Part shown: in pieces, positions 50,915-61,816 of the stretch
Layout: each line of letters opens with the position of its first letter
Numbering within the stretch: position 1 is the stretch's first letter
Assembly (NCBI GenBank): GCA_964019335.1
Contig: OZ025687.1
Coordinates: forward strand, 62,001-126,000
Direction of reading: 5' to 3'
Source of the DNA: Diplonema japonicum
Taxonomy: Eukaryota > Euglenozoa > Diplonemea > Diplonemida > Diplonemidae
DNA: 64,000 bases
The notes under the pieces: model-generated
What the model was told of the DNA's origin: nothing
What the model saw: the letters and a program-made list of their open reading frames with translations, nothing else
Database searches by the model: none
Translations under genes and position numbers: made by a program

Positions 50915-52670
50915 CTAGGACTCCTGCGTTAGTTTTACTATGTTAAGATAATGCATACGCGTGAGAGGATCGATGGCACCGAAGTGGCGACAGTAAGGAC
51001 ACGCCGTCAGGGTCATGCTGTTGACGATGACTTTGGAGCAACTCCGCATCGACTCCAGCGTGGCAGGTGTGCCGTCTTGCATCTTGTGCATCATTGCGGA
51101 AAAGCTTGAGGTGAGGTGCTGCAGGGCAACATGCTTCGTGCGGCCCAACACAAGGGGTGAACTTCCAGTTTCTTCCGCCGGTCCGTGAAGCTGTGTGTCG
51201 TGACTTCCCTTTAAAAATACATACATGAAGCGACCACTTCGACACCTCACCGTCGTCGCCAATGGCAGCGCTCGTGACCTTCATATCAAGCAGCTGTGTC
51301 TTCATCACAGACAAGCAAGTCCCTTCAAGGCTGGACTCCTCTGTCTTCCTGCGTTTGCTAACTGTTCCCTGCAGCACATCAATCACTTGTTTCGCGAGAG
51401 CAGCTGCCTCAGAGCAGTGAGGCGCAACAATGTTTCGCACCCACTTCTTCACAGCAGGGATATCCTCGGCATCGGCACCAGCTGTGCATGCCTCGATGAC
51501 CGCCTCGCAGCACCGCTGGACACCAAGGGCCACAAGTTTGTTCTCTTCGCTGTCCAACTTCATCTCTGCGACTTTGGCGTCCACAAGCAGCACTTCACAG
51601 GCACGGAGAAGGCTCCTCGTCAAGCTGGAATCATTGCTAGTCGTCATTGCCCGCCTACACCGCAGTACCTCGTCAGCCAGCACCGAGATCCTCCTCAGCA
51701 GCGGCGGGCGGTTTTCAGTGCCCATTACAACAGGCACCTCCGCACTCTGCTCTTCTTTTTCTTCTTCCTCTCTCTTCCGCTTTCTATCCAGCAGACGTTT
51801 CTTCTTAGCTTCCGCCTCTGTTTTGAGACGAGCTTCGTCCTCTCGCTTCTTGCTATCCGCGGTTTTCTTCGATTCCTCTTCTTGCCTTGCAACCTCTTCC
51901 TGCCGCTTTTGCTCTTCCGCTTTTTTCCGTTCCCGGTCTTTCTTCTCGGCCTCTTGCTTCTGTTTCAATTGCTCTTCTCGTTTTCGTTCCTCGTTTTTTC
52001 GTTGTTCCTCCTCTTTTCGTGTTGTTTCTTTTTGCTGTTCCGCCCGTTGGGCAACTGTGGCTTGGCTGCTTGAAGGTGCTGTTTTGCTTGCATGCTCAGC
52101 TATTATGTCTGCCGCAGGGCTGCCGTATTGGCGGGCAAAGGTTTCTGCGTTTCTGCCCTTTAAGTCCTTTAAGGTTGTCGAGCAGTTGGCATTGAGAAGA
52201 AGACGCACGATTTCGAGGTATCGGTGGCCAGCAGCCATGTGGAGTGCTGTCTTCTTGTCTGGGCCTGTGGCGTTCACGTCGTGGCCGTTCTTGATGCACC
52301 CCTCAACCTTTGCGATGTCGTTGGCATGTGCTGCAATCGTGATCTCCGGTTGTTGCTGCACTGCCGGGCGCTTCTGTGCCGTGCTACTCCCTGAAGAAGG
52401 GGTCCATTCTGCGATGAACTTTGCCATGGCAGTCTGCTTATACGCCGCAGCGTACTGCTCCGCATTCCTTTTTTTTGAGTCTTCTTTCGACCTGCTCGCA
52501 CCTGCTTTCAGTAGCAGCATCACCACTTCTTTGCGCATATACACCGCAGCATGGTGCAGCGCCGTCTTGCCGTCCGGCTCTACGGTGTTCACATCTGTTC
52601 CTTTCTGCAGCTGCCTTGCCACCTCACCCACATCGCCGCTTGCAGCTGCGCTCACTAGTGGATGCACCAT
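50915..52670 (-). CDS. Ankyrin-repeat protein with Lys/Glu-rich helix (572 aa)
   Basis: Exon 1 is 51246..52670 and exon 2 is 50915..51208. The intron 51209..51245 (37 nt) has a GTGTCG donor; an alternative 16-nt intron (GTATGTATTTTTAAAG) would give the same downstream frame. Start ATG 52668-52670. Two ankyrin blocks: residues 1-60 (LVSAAASGDVGEVARQLQKG ... DGKTALHHAAVYMRKEVVML) and about 115-180 (KKTALHMAAGHRYLEIVRLL). A long single helix of Lys/Glu/Arg/Gln follows (KEEEQRKNEERKREEQLKQK), then a helical C-terminal domain. The tail has CPYCRHFGA. Probably a protein-binding scaffold; no known ortholog recognised. Confidence 0.75.
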
Positions 52671-52834
52671 CTTTCCTGTGCAGGGCTTGTGGTGTGTGCG
52701 CAGATCATGTGATTGATGACTACTAATGACAAATAAATACTTGAAAGAAACAAGAACGGAGAAACGCAATGTTATGAACAAAGAGTCCGAAGGCTCATTA
52801 AAGGGAATCTAAAAATAAACACCATTGAAGATGT

Positions 52835-55800
52835 TCAGTAGCGTGGGACATCTATGCTGTCCATGTACGAGAGGTGCTCTAGGTTCACGGGGCGAGAGGT
52901 CCTGCGATGCCTGCGAGGGGACGGTGGGGGCGTAACTGGGCGCGGATCCCAAGAGGCGGACCAGACGTTGGAATGACTGATGACAGTCCTCCTAAGGTGG
53001 TCCAACCACTCGGTGCGCTCTGCAACACTCGACGCACAAAAGCGATGCTTAAGCCCGCTATTTGTCTCGATGCTGAACCCCAGCTGCTGGTACTTACTCA
53101 CAGGCGGCGGCCTGCCGGTGTCAATGAACATCTCAATCTCCACAGCAAGTATCTTGTCCAGACTTAGACTTGATACGGGCACGTTGGCACCCCTGGGGAT
53201 AGTGGGCGAGTAGTACAATACACCTTCTTCCTCCTCTATCCACATGAACAGCTGCTTCCAAGAAGCTTTCTGCAGCCCGTCAAGTGATGCTAGCAACCAG
53301 CCACTGCATTCAGCGATGGGGGGCGACGCGGGTCTGCTCGGCGAGGTGTAGGGCTTCACAAGCTTCCGCCGCGATGTGAGCCTTTCGACGAGCTCGTCCC
53401 TGCAAGATGATTCGATCGCCAGTCGCGCATCCGCCTCTTCCACCATGAGCTTGCCGACGACATCGCCTGTCCGCTTTGAGGACCTTGTGAGCTCGTCGCG
53501 CTGCCTTCGCACCTCACCCAATGCACGTTCCAACTCGGAAACCTTACTTTCCTCCAACGAGAGTAGCTCGCGCAGCATGTTGTTCTGTTCTTGCAAAGTG
53601 CTAGCAGGACGCTCGGCAGGCACAGGGGGTCTCCTGCGCAACATGCTGACAAGGTCCGTGCACCCTTCTTGCCACTGTGCCATCAGCGCGTACCGAGCTG
53701 CTGTCTCCAAAGCTATCAGGATGGAGAACTCGGTGCTCCGCGTGGGAAGCAGCCTCTCCACGCGGCTCAGCTCCGATTCATGCAGTGCTGCAACCAGCTG
53801 TGAATCTTTCGCGTGCTGCACATGCCGCTTCCTCACGTCGTCTAGCTGTATAATGAGTTTCTTCTGCTCACGCATGGACTCGTTTAGCGCCTCCTCGAGT
53901 TCTATTCTGCGCCTGCGTTCCCTATCGAGTGTGTCTCGTGTGTCGCGCAGGCAAGCAGCTGACTTGTGTGATGCTAGCTGTGACTCCGCAGACAGCTCTT
54001 CTTGCAACTTCCGCTTCTCCCTTTCACCCCTCTCAGATCTGTGTTGAAGTGCCTCAAGCTTTTCTATCATCGCGAGTTTCTCCTTCTCAGCCCTCTCACA
54101 TCGTGAACGGATATTCTTCTCCTGCTGCATCCAGTATCGTTCCCGTTCTTCTAGCTTCCGCTTCAACTTTCCTTCGGTTTCTATCAAGTTAGTTTCCGCG
54201 GTGTTGAGTTTTGACTTCCACTGCTCCTCTACACGGCAGAGAAGCTCCTGCTCTTCAAGGAGCACATGTCTGAGCCTGCTGTCCGCTCTGTCTATCGTGG
54301 TGCGCATAGAGGCAAGCTCTATTTCGTTGGCATCAAGACGCCCCTTCAGCTCAGCCTTGTCGTTCTCCACCAGCCAGTGCAGTTCAGTCACCCGTGCAAG
54401 TTCGTCACGTGCCCTGGTGGCCTCCCGCTCCAGTTCCACTTGGCGCAGGCGCCACTCCTTGTCGCGGTTGTTCCACTCCCCCTCCCTCTCAGCCATGGTT
54501 GCAAGTAGCCTGTCTGCTTCCTCGAAACTCTCCGCCTTCGCTATCCGAGGCTGCAGCATATTACGCACATCCTCAAGCCTCTTGCTGTGCTCTGATCCCA
54601 GTTCGGACAGTAGCTTCCTTTCGCGTTCCTGTAGCTGGAGAGCTTTTTGCTGCATCTGCTTTTCATGATCTGCTATTCTCTCTTGGTTCCTCTCCCTCAG
54701 TTCCCTCTCGTGTTTTATTTCCTTGTGCAAGTTGGCCAGCTCGCTTGCCACCAATGTGTCGTCCTCGATACTAGTGCTGTTGTTGAAGTTGTACGAAGGA
54801 GTCTGCGTTGCCCTGTGCGGGCTATCCTCCATTGATGTCACGTTGTCCGAGAAAGTGACGCGTGGCACTGTTGGCGGTGCCGATGTGGTGGGGGAGTGCA
54901 CTGGTGTGCCTTCTAGCGAATCGTCCCAATCATCATCGTCTTCGACCACGAAGAAGCCCATCGACGCTTCGAGGTACCTGCTTGCAAGGGCGCCCAGCTC
55001 GGCTTCCTCTTTGGCGGAGATAAGTCGTCTGCCTTTCTCTTCGTCCTCCATGACCCGCCGCCTTCCCACTTCGCACACGTGCGCGTAGTGCTTGTCTCTC
55101 TCCCATTCCAAGTCATGGAACTCATCTGCCAGCTGCCTCTCGACACCCAACCTCTGCAGCACTTCCTCATCTTCGACAGACCTGAACATCAGCAGCTTCG
55201 CAGCATCGATCTCAATCTCGCGGCTCGTGTCCTGCAGCAGCAGCAACGACTCAGCTTCCTCCTTCAGGATCTCTGCCCGTGTCAGACCCTCATCCCTCAC
55301 GAAGGACTGCCGCTGCAGTCTGTGCACCTGGCTCTGCTCGTAACGCTCCGCTGCGAGTTGCCTCTGCCGCATGTCTTCATCTTCACGCTTTGCCTTCAAT
55401 TCGTTCATCTCTTGCCGGTGCCGTTCTTCGGCATCTATCCTTTCCAGCCGCAGCTTTTCCTTTGTTGCAAGCAGCTGCTTCTCGTGCTCCTGTTGTTATG
55501 TTGAATTGTTTCCATCGCATACCTGGCGGTCTTCCCACGCTTGTCTGTCTTCCTTCTCTCGTTCTTCCCTCTCGAGGCTCATCTGGCGCGTCTCCTCCTC
55601 ACGCATGGCTAGGAGTTCTTGAAGCTGTTGGGTTTCGGTTGCTTCTTTTTTCTGTCTGGCCTCTGCTGCTTCCGCGTCATTAATCGCTTTGAGTTCTGTC
55701 ATCTTTGCGGCAAGCGCGATGTCCTGCTTGACACGCCCCTCCTCGAGCGCTTGTTGCTGTGAAGAGAGGCGGTCAGCGGCTTCTTTTTCCCGCGTGGCGC

Positions 55801-56434
55801 GAAGGGTTTGTTCTTCCTCAGCAAACTGGTCCGACGAGGTGGTGCGTTCCTTGGGTGTCTTCTTGTCGCGGGAGCGGGACCGTGCACGAAGGGAGTCGAG
55901 CTCAGAGCGTTTCCGAGAGTGAGCGGCCCGGTGCTCCGTACGCCAGTGGCCAGGAGCGGACTTGCTGTCTTTGATCAGCATGCCTAGCTTTTTGCGGATA
56001 ACATCGTTGACCCAAGGGTAGCTCTGAGCCACTAAGTCGCTTATGTGAAGAGGTGTCGATGTGTCTAAGAGAGGAGTCAGCACCTCACGTGCTATAGGAT
56101 GGCGGTCAACAGGGAGCTCCATGATGATGTCCCAACCTACACCCTCAGCAGCTGTGATGTGTATCATGGAGTCCACCCCTTCGATGTCCACATGCCCAGC
56201 AGGCTGCTGCGTGGTCACGGTTACCTCGTCGCCCTCTACAAAATGGACACAAGGTGCGTCCGTCACCACTATCCCACATTCTCTGAATTCTGTTTCTCTG
56301 TTGCGTCCTTTGTTCAGCTTGATGTACCACCCTTCGCATGTGAACAGAAATTTTGAGGCACCCTCTGCAAGACACGCCTTTACAATTCCATCTCTTGAAG
56401 AGGCCCCGTAGTAGTCATGACCCCCTCCCTCCAT
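52835..56434 (-). CDS. Coiled-coil protein with C-terminal PH domain (1188 aa)
   Basis: Exon 1 is 55523..56434 and exon 2 is 52835..55489, with a 33-nt intron 55490..55522 (GTATGCGA...ACAACAG). Start ATG 56432-56434. The first 190 residues are globular and unassigned (KFLFTCEGWYIKLNKGRNRE ... AREVLTPLLDTSTPLHISDL). A basic Ser/Arg patch and about 780 residues of coiled coil follow. At the C-terminus, about residues 1020-1150, is a pleckstrin-homology-like domain: ECSGWLLASLDGLQKASWKQ LFMWIEEEEGVLYYS ... FCASSVAERTEWLDHLRRT. Its Trp in the last helix is typical. The splice joins EDRQ to EHEKQLLATK in coiled-coil register. It probably links a membrane phosphoinositide or protein partner to the cytoskeleton. 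Confidence 0.82.
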
Positions 56435-59131
56435 AAGCCTTTTTTCTTTTGTAAGGTTTTTCGTACAATCATGACGGAAAAGGGGTGGGGAACAAGGTAG
56501 TAAGGTAGGGATGAAAAAATTGAAATGTAGGGTAGGGGGGGCTGGGTGTATATTGGAGGGGGGAGGGTGAAAATAGAGAAAAGAAAAGGGAAAAAAAAAA
56601 AAAAAAAAAAAAAAAAACCGTATCATCATCATCCTGGTATATTCTTTTTTTTTCTTCTTCTTTTTCTTTCCACTGTTTTCCCTCCCCCCAGAAAATATAA
56701 AAAAAAAAAAAAAAAAAAAAAACCATTACACGAGTATTTACGGTCTTGCTCTGTGTAAGAGCCTCGCACGGGGAGGAAAAAAAAAACCCCCTTAAAAAAA
56801 AAAAGAAACGAGAACGGCTGCACTTGACCTTCTCTTCTTTTCCCTCTTGCTCCTAATTATTTTACTGTTGTTTTTGTACCTAGAAAATAATATAGAGGTC
56901 GAGGGGGGGTGGGGGGAAACAAATATTGCGCAGTAAAAAAAAAAAAGAGAAATAAAAATAGAGGAAGAAAAGAAAACCAGGGAGTAAGGGATGAAGGAAA
57001 CTTATAAATAAGAAAATGAGAGAGAGAAATAAAAAAGAGGGAAAAAAAAAACTGGGAGTAAATCGGCAAAAAAGGATAGGCTCTGAAGAAGGAGGGGGGA
57101 AAGAAAAACAAAAAAAAAGAGGAGAACAGCTTCTCATTTCTTTTTGTATTTTCCTGAATATCCCCCCTTCTCGTTAGGTTGTTTTACTCTGCTCTTGCTT
57201 TTTTTTTTTTCCTCTTTTTTTTTTTTCTCACTCCGCTTTGGAGAACGCTTTGCTTTTAAAAAAAGACTTTTTTCTTTGCTGCTAAAAGAAAAAAAAAAAA
57301 GAAAAGAAAAAAAAGCAAATAGTTGTTAATAAAAAACGAAAGTTAATGAGCGTTTAAAAGTACACAAATGCAAAAAACATTTTTTTTTTTTTTTTTCGTG
57401 ACGAGATGAGGTGCCCTTGGCTTTCTTGGGGCAATCAGATCTTTTTGAAACAATTGCGAAATATTAAAAAAAAAAAAAATTAAACAAAAGCAAGAACCAA
57501 GATACTACCCCTACATCTTCACTGGAAAAAAAAAAAATTATTATTACTGTAAACACAAATTATGCTGGGATGACAAACTCCCGGACGCTCTGCCTACGGG
57601 CAATTACAGTGCTCAAACTGGAATCGACAACATGGATCCAAGCACGAGTTCCTTTATTTTCCTTCTATGTCTGTTGCCCGCACTTCCCACATCTTGCGAG
57701 AATCCCAGACGTTTGTCCGTTTCGGCTTTTTTTTGTTTTACAGCATTTCTTTTTTTTCTTTTTCCCGCCTTTGGAGGTCAGAATAACATGTAACAAAAAA
57801 AAAAAAAATCTTTTTTTAAAGCTTGCCCTCATCCCCTTTTTTTCCTCATTTTTTTTCTTGCGGTGTTTTCTTTCTTCCCCTCACTCTTCCTCACCAAGAA
57901 AGAAAGTCAACGTGAATTGGAAAAAAAAAAGGGGGGGAAGATCGAAAAATAGAGAGCAGGCCAAAGGCGAGGAGAGGGAGATAAAGGGAGGTAAGGCGCT
58001 AGAGAGTAATCAAAAAACCTTTCTTATTTTCGAAAAAAAAGGGGGGGGTATTTTGTTATTTTCTTCTTCTTCGCTTTTCTTCCTTGTATCAGTCCATTCT
58101 AAAGTTTTCTTTTTCTTTTTCCTGTTCCACCACTCTTCCCTATTCCTTTTTTTTTTTAAACTTAATTTCTCTACTATCTTCTTGGTGTGCAAAAAAAACT
58201 TCTTTTTTCCTTTTTCCCTTCCCTCGTTTTTCCTCTTTTTTTTTCTTTTTTTTTCCCCTCTAGGAGAAAAACCCAGAAATACAGAAGGGGAGGGGGGGGG
58301 GGGGGGGGGGGAAACGAAATACATGATTCTCTTCACAACAAAATAATAATAAATTGAAGAGAAAGACAAAAAAAAAATGCAATGGGAAAGGGGTAGGAAA
58401 TTTAAAAAAAAATTAAAGAAGGCGAAATCAAAAAAAAAATTCGGTTTTTTTTTTCTTTTTTTTTTCCCCCCCATCCCCTCCGTAAATGTCAAAAGGTGCT
58501 CGTTCCTGTGTGCCTTTAACAATTAGAGAAGGGGGGGGGGAGGGGGGGGGGGGGGGGGAAAAGAAAGAAGAAGAAAATAAAAGTGAGAGGTACTATAGGT
58601 TGGTTTCGAAGTTACTTACAGGGCCTATATAAGATGCAAAGTGCCAAATAAGTGCAACCCAAGGGGGGGGTTCAGGGTCAAGAACAAGACAAGGATAAAA
58701 AGGGGGGGAGGGGGGAGAGGTATTTTTTTTTTTCCCGAAAAAAAGAAATGATTTTTTTTTTAAACAAAGAAAACTCTCAGGTAACATAAACATGAAAAAA
58801 AAAACTCTTGTAGAAAACACTTGGACTGGGTTAGTTCCCCTCCTCCTTTCTCTCTTTTTCTTTTTTTTTCCCCTCCCTCTCCTTACTACTTATTGTATCA
58901 TTCTTCTCTTCCAGACGAATGCCTCGACTTCTTTCTTTGGTGCCCAGACCTCCACGGAGACAGGGTGGGTGGGGGACACAGGCGCTGTTGAAGAAGCTGG
59001 CCATCGCAGGAGAAGAGAAGAACGAAAGCTGAGAATTGAAGAAAGTGGGGAAAAAAAAGAGAAAAAAAACCAAAAAAGGAAAAGATGAAAAAAAACCAAA
59101 AAAGAAGTCTCAAGGTGATCTGTGTCCAGGG

Positions 59132-59164
<33 letters not shown>

Positions 59165-59463
59165 GACGAAAAGGTGCTGGTTGAGTGTGTATTATTATTT
59201 TTACTTTTTTTTCCTTTGGGGGTGGGGGGGGGGCGTATTCTTGCCTATTTGGAGTGAACACGCTGCGACAGCTCATTCATTATTATACTTCAAATTCTTT
59301 TAAAAAAAAGGGGGGGGAAATACAGAAATTTTTAAAAATTCGGATGGGTCTCTGAGTTTCCCCCCCCCCTCTCTTTTTTTTTCTTTGTCTTTTTTTTTTG
59401 CTTGAATAATAAAAAAAAAAGAAATCAACAATAATATTTTAAAAAAAAAAAAAAAACTCCCCT
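56435..59463. other. Gene-free low-complexity block (about 3 kb)
   Basis: Dominated by A, T, C and G runs. Two islands of normal complexity stand out: 57555-57720, and 58905-59040, whose minus strand reads RSSLLLRWPASSTAPVSPTH followed by PVSVEVWAPKKEVEAFVWK. Neither has a recognisable domain or a clear splice partner. They may be non-coding RNA, decayed exons or short genes. No tRNA or rRNA seen. Confidence 0.55.
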
Positions 59464-60816
59464 CTACAGGGTCTTCTGCCTGCCACCGTGTTCCTCTTCT
59501 TCCTCCGAGAACGAAGTACGGCGAAGGACGTAGCCTTCAGTCTTGATGCGGAAGTCGGCTTCAGAGGAAAACGAATCGTTCCAGTCGTCACCCTCGTCTG
59601 CGTCGCCTTCTTCGTCTTGGTGGGAAGCCTTCACGAAGTAGAGGGAGATGAGGTGGCCTGCAAGGGACTTTGTCCCGTTGACGGCAGCTGCGGCCAAGAG
59701 GGCATCCTCTTTCTTGTCGAACCCAGCGACCACATGGTCGCCAAACGAGGACACCTCGGCAGGGTTGTGCCCCTTCATCACCTCCTTGAGCACCCTTTGC
59801 GCGTCGACATTCTGCGGCAGCCCATGGGCCCCAAGGTAGTGGTACGGGCTTCCGGCGATGTCGGCAGGTGGGACAGAAGGCCGCGCTTCGTTCCTTGCTG
59901 TGCACATTCTTGTCTGCAGTTCTGTGCCTGCGCCGTCCCAGTGCAGTGCGTTGGCGTGCTTGGAGATGACTGCCTCCCACTTCTCGCCAAACAGTGACAC
60001 ACCGTCAAGCATAGCCACTGCTCGTTCTGCGCCCTCGCCGTCTGTGTACTGCACCAGGGCGCAACCCTTGCGCTTTGCCATCAGCTTTGCGCTCACCACC
60101 TCACCGTACATGCCCGCTACCTTGAAGAGGCCCACTGCGTCCAGTACTGACTCGTCGGGCAGCCCGCTCAGCTTCACGCAGTCCCCCACCTTCCCCACAG
60201 GCAGCCCTGCCGTGTTCTGGTGCAGCGACTCTGCAGGCGGGATCGTGCCCTTGTGTGTCTCCCCCTGCACGGGGTCCAACCACCCCTCACCCTTGATGCA
60301 CTGACCCCACAGGAAGTCACGTGTCTGCCAACCCATCTGCCTTGCACGCACCGCCACGTTCGCCGGGAACAACGCACGCACTTCTTCATTGAACGGTGTG
60401 TAGTCCCTGTTGCGGGCATCCTGTTGGGTGGGTTTTTTTTCTTTTTTCTTTAACAAACATACCAGCTTCTTAAAGGTGAGGACCTTGAGGAAGGAGGGCA
60501 CGATCTCAAGACGGCAGCTGCCAGGGGTGCTGTTGGGGGCGAAGTAGTTCAAAGTCCTGCCGTTGAGGTAGGAGAGGGCCACGCCTGCCTGCTGCATGGT
60601 CTCGTACTGGATGAGCAGCTGGTTCTTCGTGTTCTTCGTGAACGAGGAGAGCTTCTCCACCACCCCGAACTGGCTGAAAATCCAGAAGAGGTCATCCACC
60701 ATAACCTGCACACTGAGGTCCTTCAGCACTACAAGAAGGATTCGTGTGGTGCCGGTGGGGATGGGCTCCCTCCTCGACCTGGAGCCCACACACGGAGATA
60801 CCTGTACTGCCTCCAT
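59464..60816 (-). CDS. PTB/hnRNP-L-type RNA-binding protein (436 aa)
   Basis: Exon 1 is 60463..60816 and exon 2 is 59464..60420, with a 42-nt intron 60421..60462 (GTATGTTTG...CCAACAG) that is in frame and stopless. Start ATG 60814-60816. RRM 1 (residues 24-112: TTRILLVVLKDLSVQVMVDD, FSQFGVVEKLSSFTKNTKNQ, LLIQYETMQQAGVALSYLNG) resembles PTB RRM2 and leads into KKLDARNRDYT, the PTB-like SRDYT link that only the splice restores. RRM 2 is VGDCVKLSGLPDESVLDAVG ... GCALVQYTDGEGAERAVAML. RRM 3 is degenerate (YHYLGAHGLPQNVDAQRVLK). The tail is acidic. PTB proteins bind pyrimidine-rich RNA and regulate splicing or RNA stability. It is a shortened member; full PTB has four RRMs. Confidence 0.85.
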   Translation of the reverse strand: MEAVQVSPCVGSRSRREPIPTGTTRILLVVLKDLSVQVMVDDLFWIFSQFGVVEKLSSFTKNTKNQLLIQYETMQQAGVALSYLNGRTLNYFAPNSTPGSCRLEIVPSFLKVLTFKKLVCLLKKKEKKPTQQDARNRDYTPFNEEVRALFPANVAVRARQMGWQTRDFLWGQCIKGEGWLDPVQGETHKGTIPPAESLHQNTAGLPVGKVGDCVKLSGLPDESVLDAVGLFKVAGMYGEVVSAKLMAKRKGCALVQYTDGEGAERAVAMLDGVSLFGEKWEAVISKHANALHWDGAGTELQTRMCTARNEARPSVPPADIAGSPYHYLGAHGLPQNVDAQRVLKEVMKGHNPAEVSSFGDHVVAGFDKKEDALLAAAAVNGTKSLAGHLISLYFVKASHQDEEGDADEGDDWNDSFSSEADFRIKTEGYVLRRTSFSEEEEEHGGRQKTL

Positions 60817-61576
60817 TTATTTGTAAGTGTTTTATGTATGTGATCCTGTAGTGCTTGAGAGTGCATATGAGGCAGAATAGAAAACTACCACCATCGTTGA
60901 ACCAACAGCCTGTTGGAAACTAGGACGATTTCCCCCTTTCCCTTCCCTTTTCTGAGTGGGCAGTTACCCTACAACTAGTTGAATGAACTCGTTTCTTTTA
61001 GAATTTTTATAAAAAGTTATTTTTTGTTTGTGTTTTTTCTTTTTTTCTTTATTATTATTATTATATTTATTGATTGCGCAAAGAGAAAAAAAGAAGAAAA
61101 ACAAAAAAAAGAGGAGACAGGAAATCTTAAGAAAAAGGGATTTAGAAAAAAAAAAGGGAAGAAAAAAGAATTAGAAGAAAAAAAAAAAGAAGAGGATCTG
61201 CCCGCTTTTTCTTTTTTTTTTTTCTCCTTCCCCTTTTCTTTTTTTTTTTCCCTTTTTTTTTCTCATTTTCTTTTTTTCATTCTCCCCCCCTCATTGATCT
61301 TTTTTTCTTCTTTTCTAATTAAAATCTTTTGAGTTTGGTTTTGGTGTGAAGATTTAAAAAAAAAAAGTCTTTTCGTTCTCGAGAAAAGTATTAGTTAGAG
61401 ACCAGACCTTTTTTTTTTCCTTTTTTTTTTCTTTGTGATCAGTTTTGGTTTTTCTTTTTCTTCCTTTAGCAGATGCAACAAATTCTACCTCTGTTGTGCC
61501 TCTTCTGGTTCAAGCAGGGAGGCACTTATGCACCGCAATGCCCCATCGCTAAGCTAGGGGTGTTTTTCTGTGCAAG

Positions 61577-61616
<40 letters not shown>

Positions 61617-61816
61617 CCGGTTGATATCATTTGTAGCCAGTAGAAACCAAAGACAAAAAAAAAAAAAAAAAAAAAAAGAAAAGAGACATTTAAGGGAAAA
61701 AAGAAATTATTTCTGGTCTAAATACTTTCTCCTTTCTTTTTTTTTTTTTCTACCCTATCTTCAAAATGAAATTATTGTATTTTTTTTTTGCTGTAGAATA
61801 TATTTAAAAAAAAAAA
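60817..61816. other. Low-complexity spacer left of the piggyBac-like element
   Basis: A/T-rich homopolymer tracts with one normal-complexity island at 61465-61575. It contains CTGGTTCAAGCAGGGAGGC, which I could not fold into a convincing tRNA. No gene seen. Confidence 0.55.

Noticed and set aside
57570..58346. A 258-codon plus-strand frame
   Set aside because: Only its first 60 codons lie in complex sequence; the rest is homopolymer, and there is no domain.
61485..61510. A tRNA-like B box (GGTTCAAGCAG)
   Set aside because: No cloverleaf or matching A box could be found around it.
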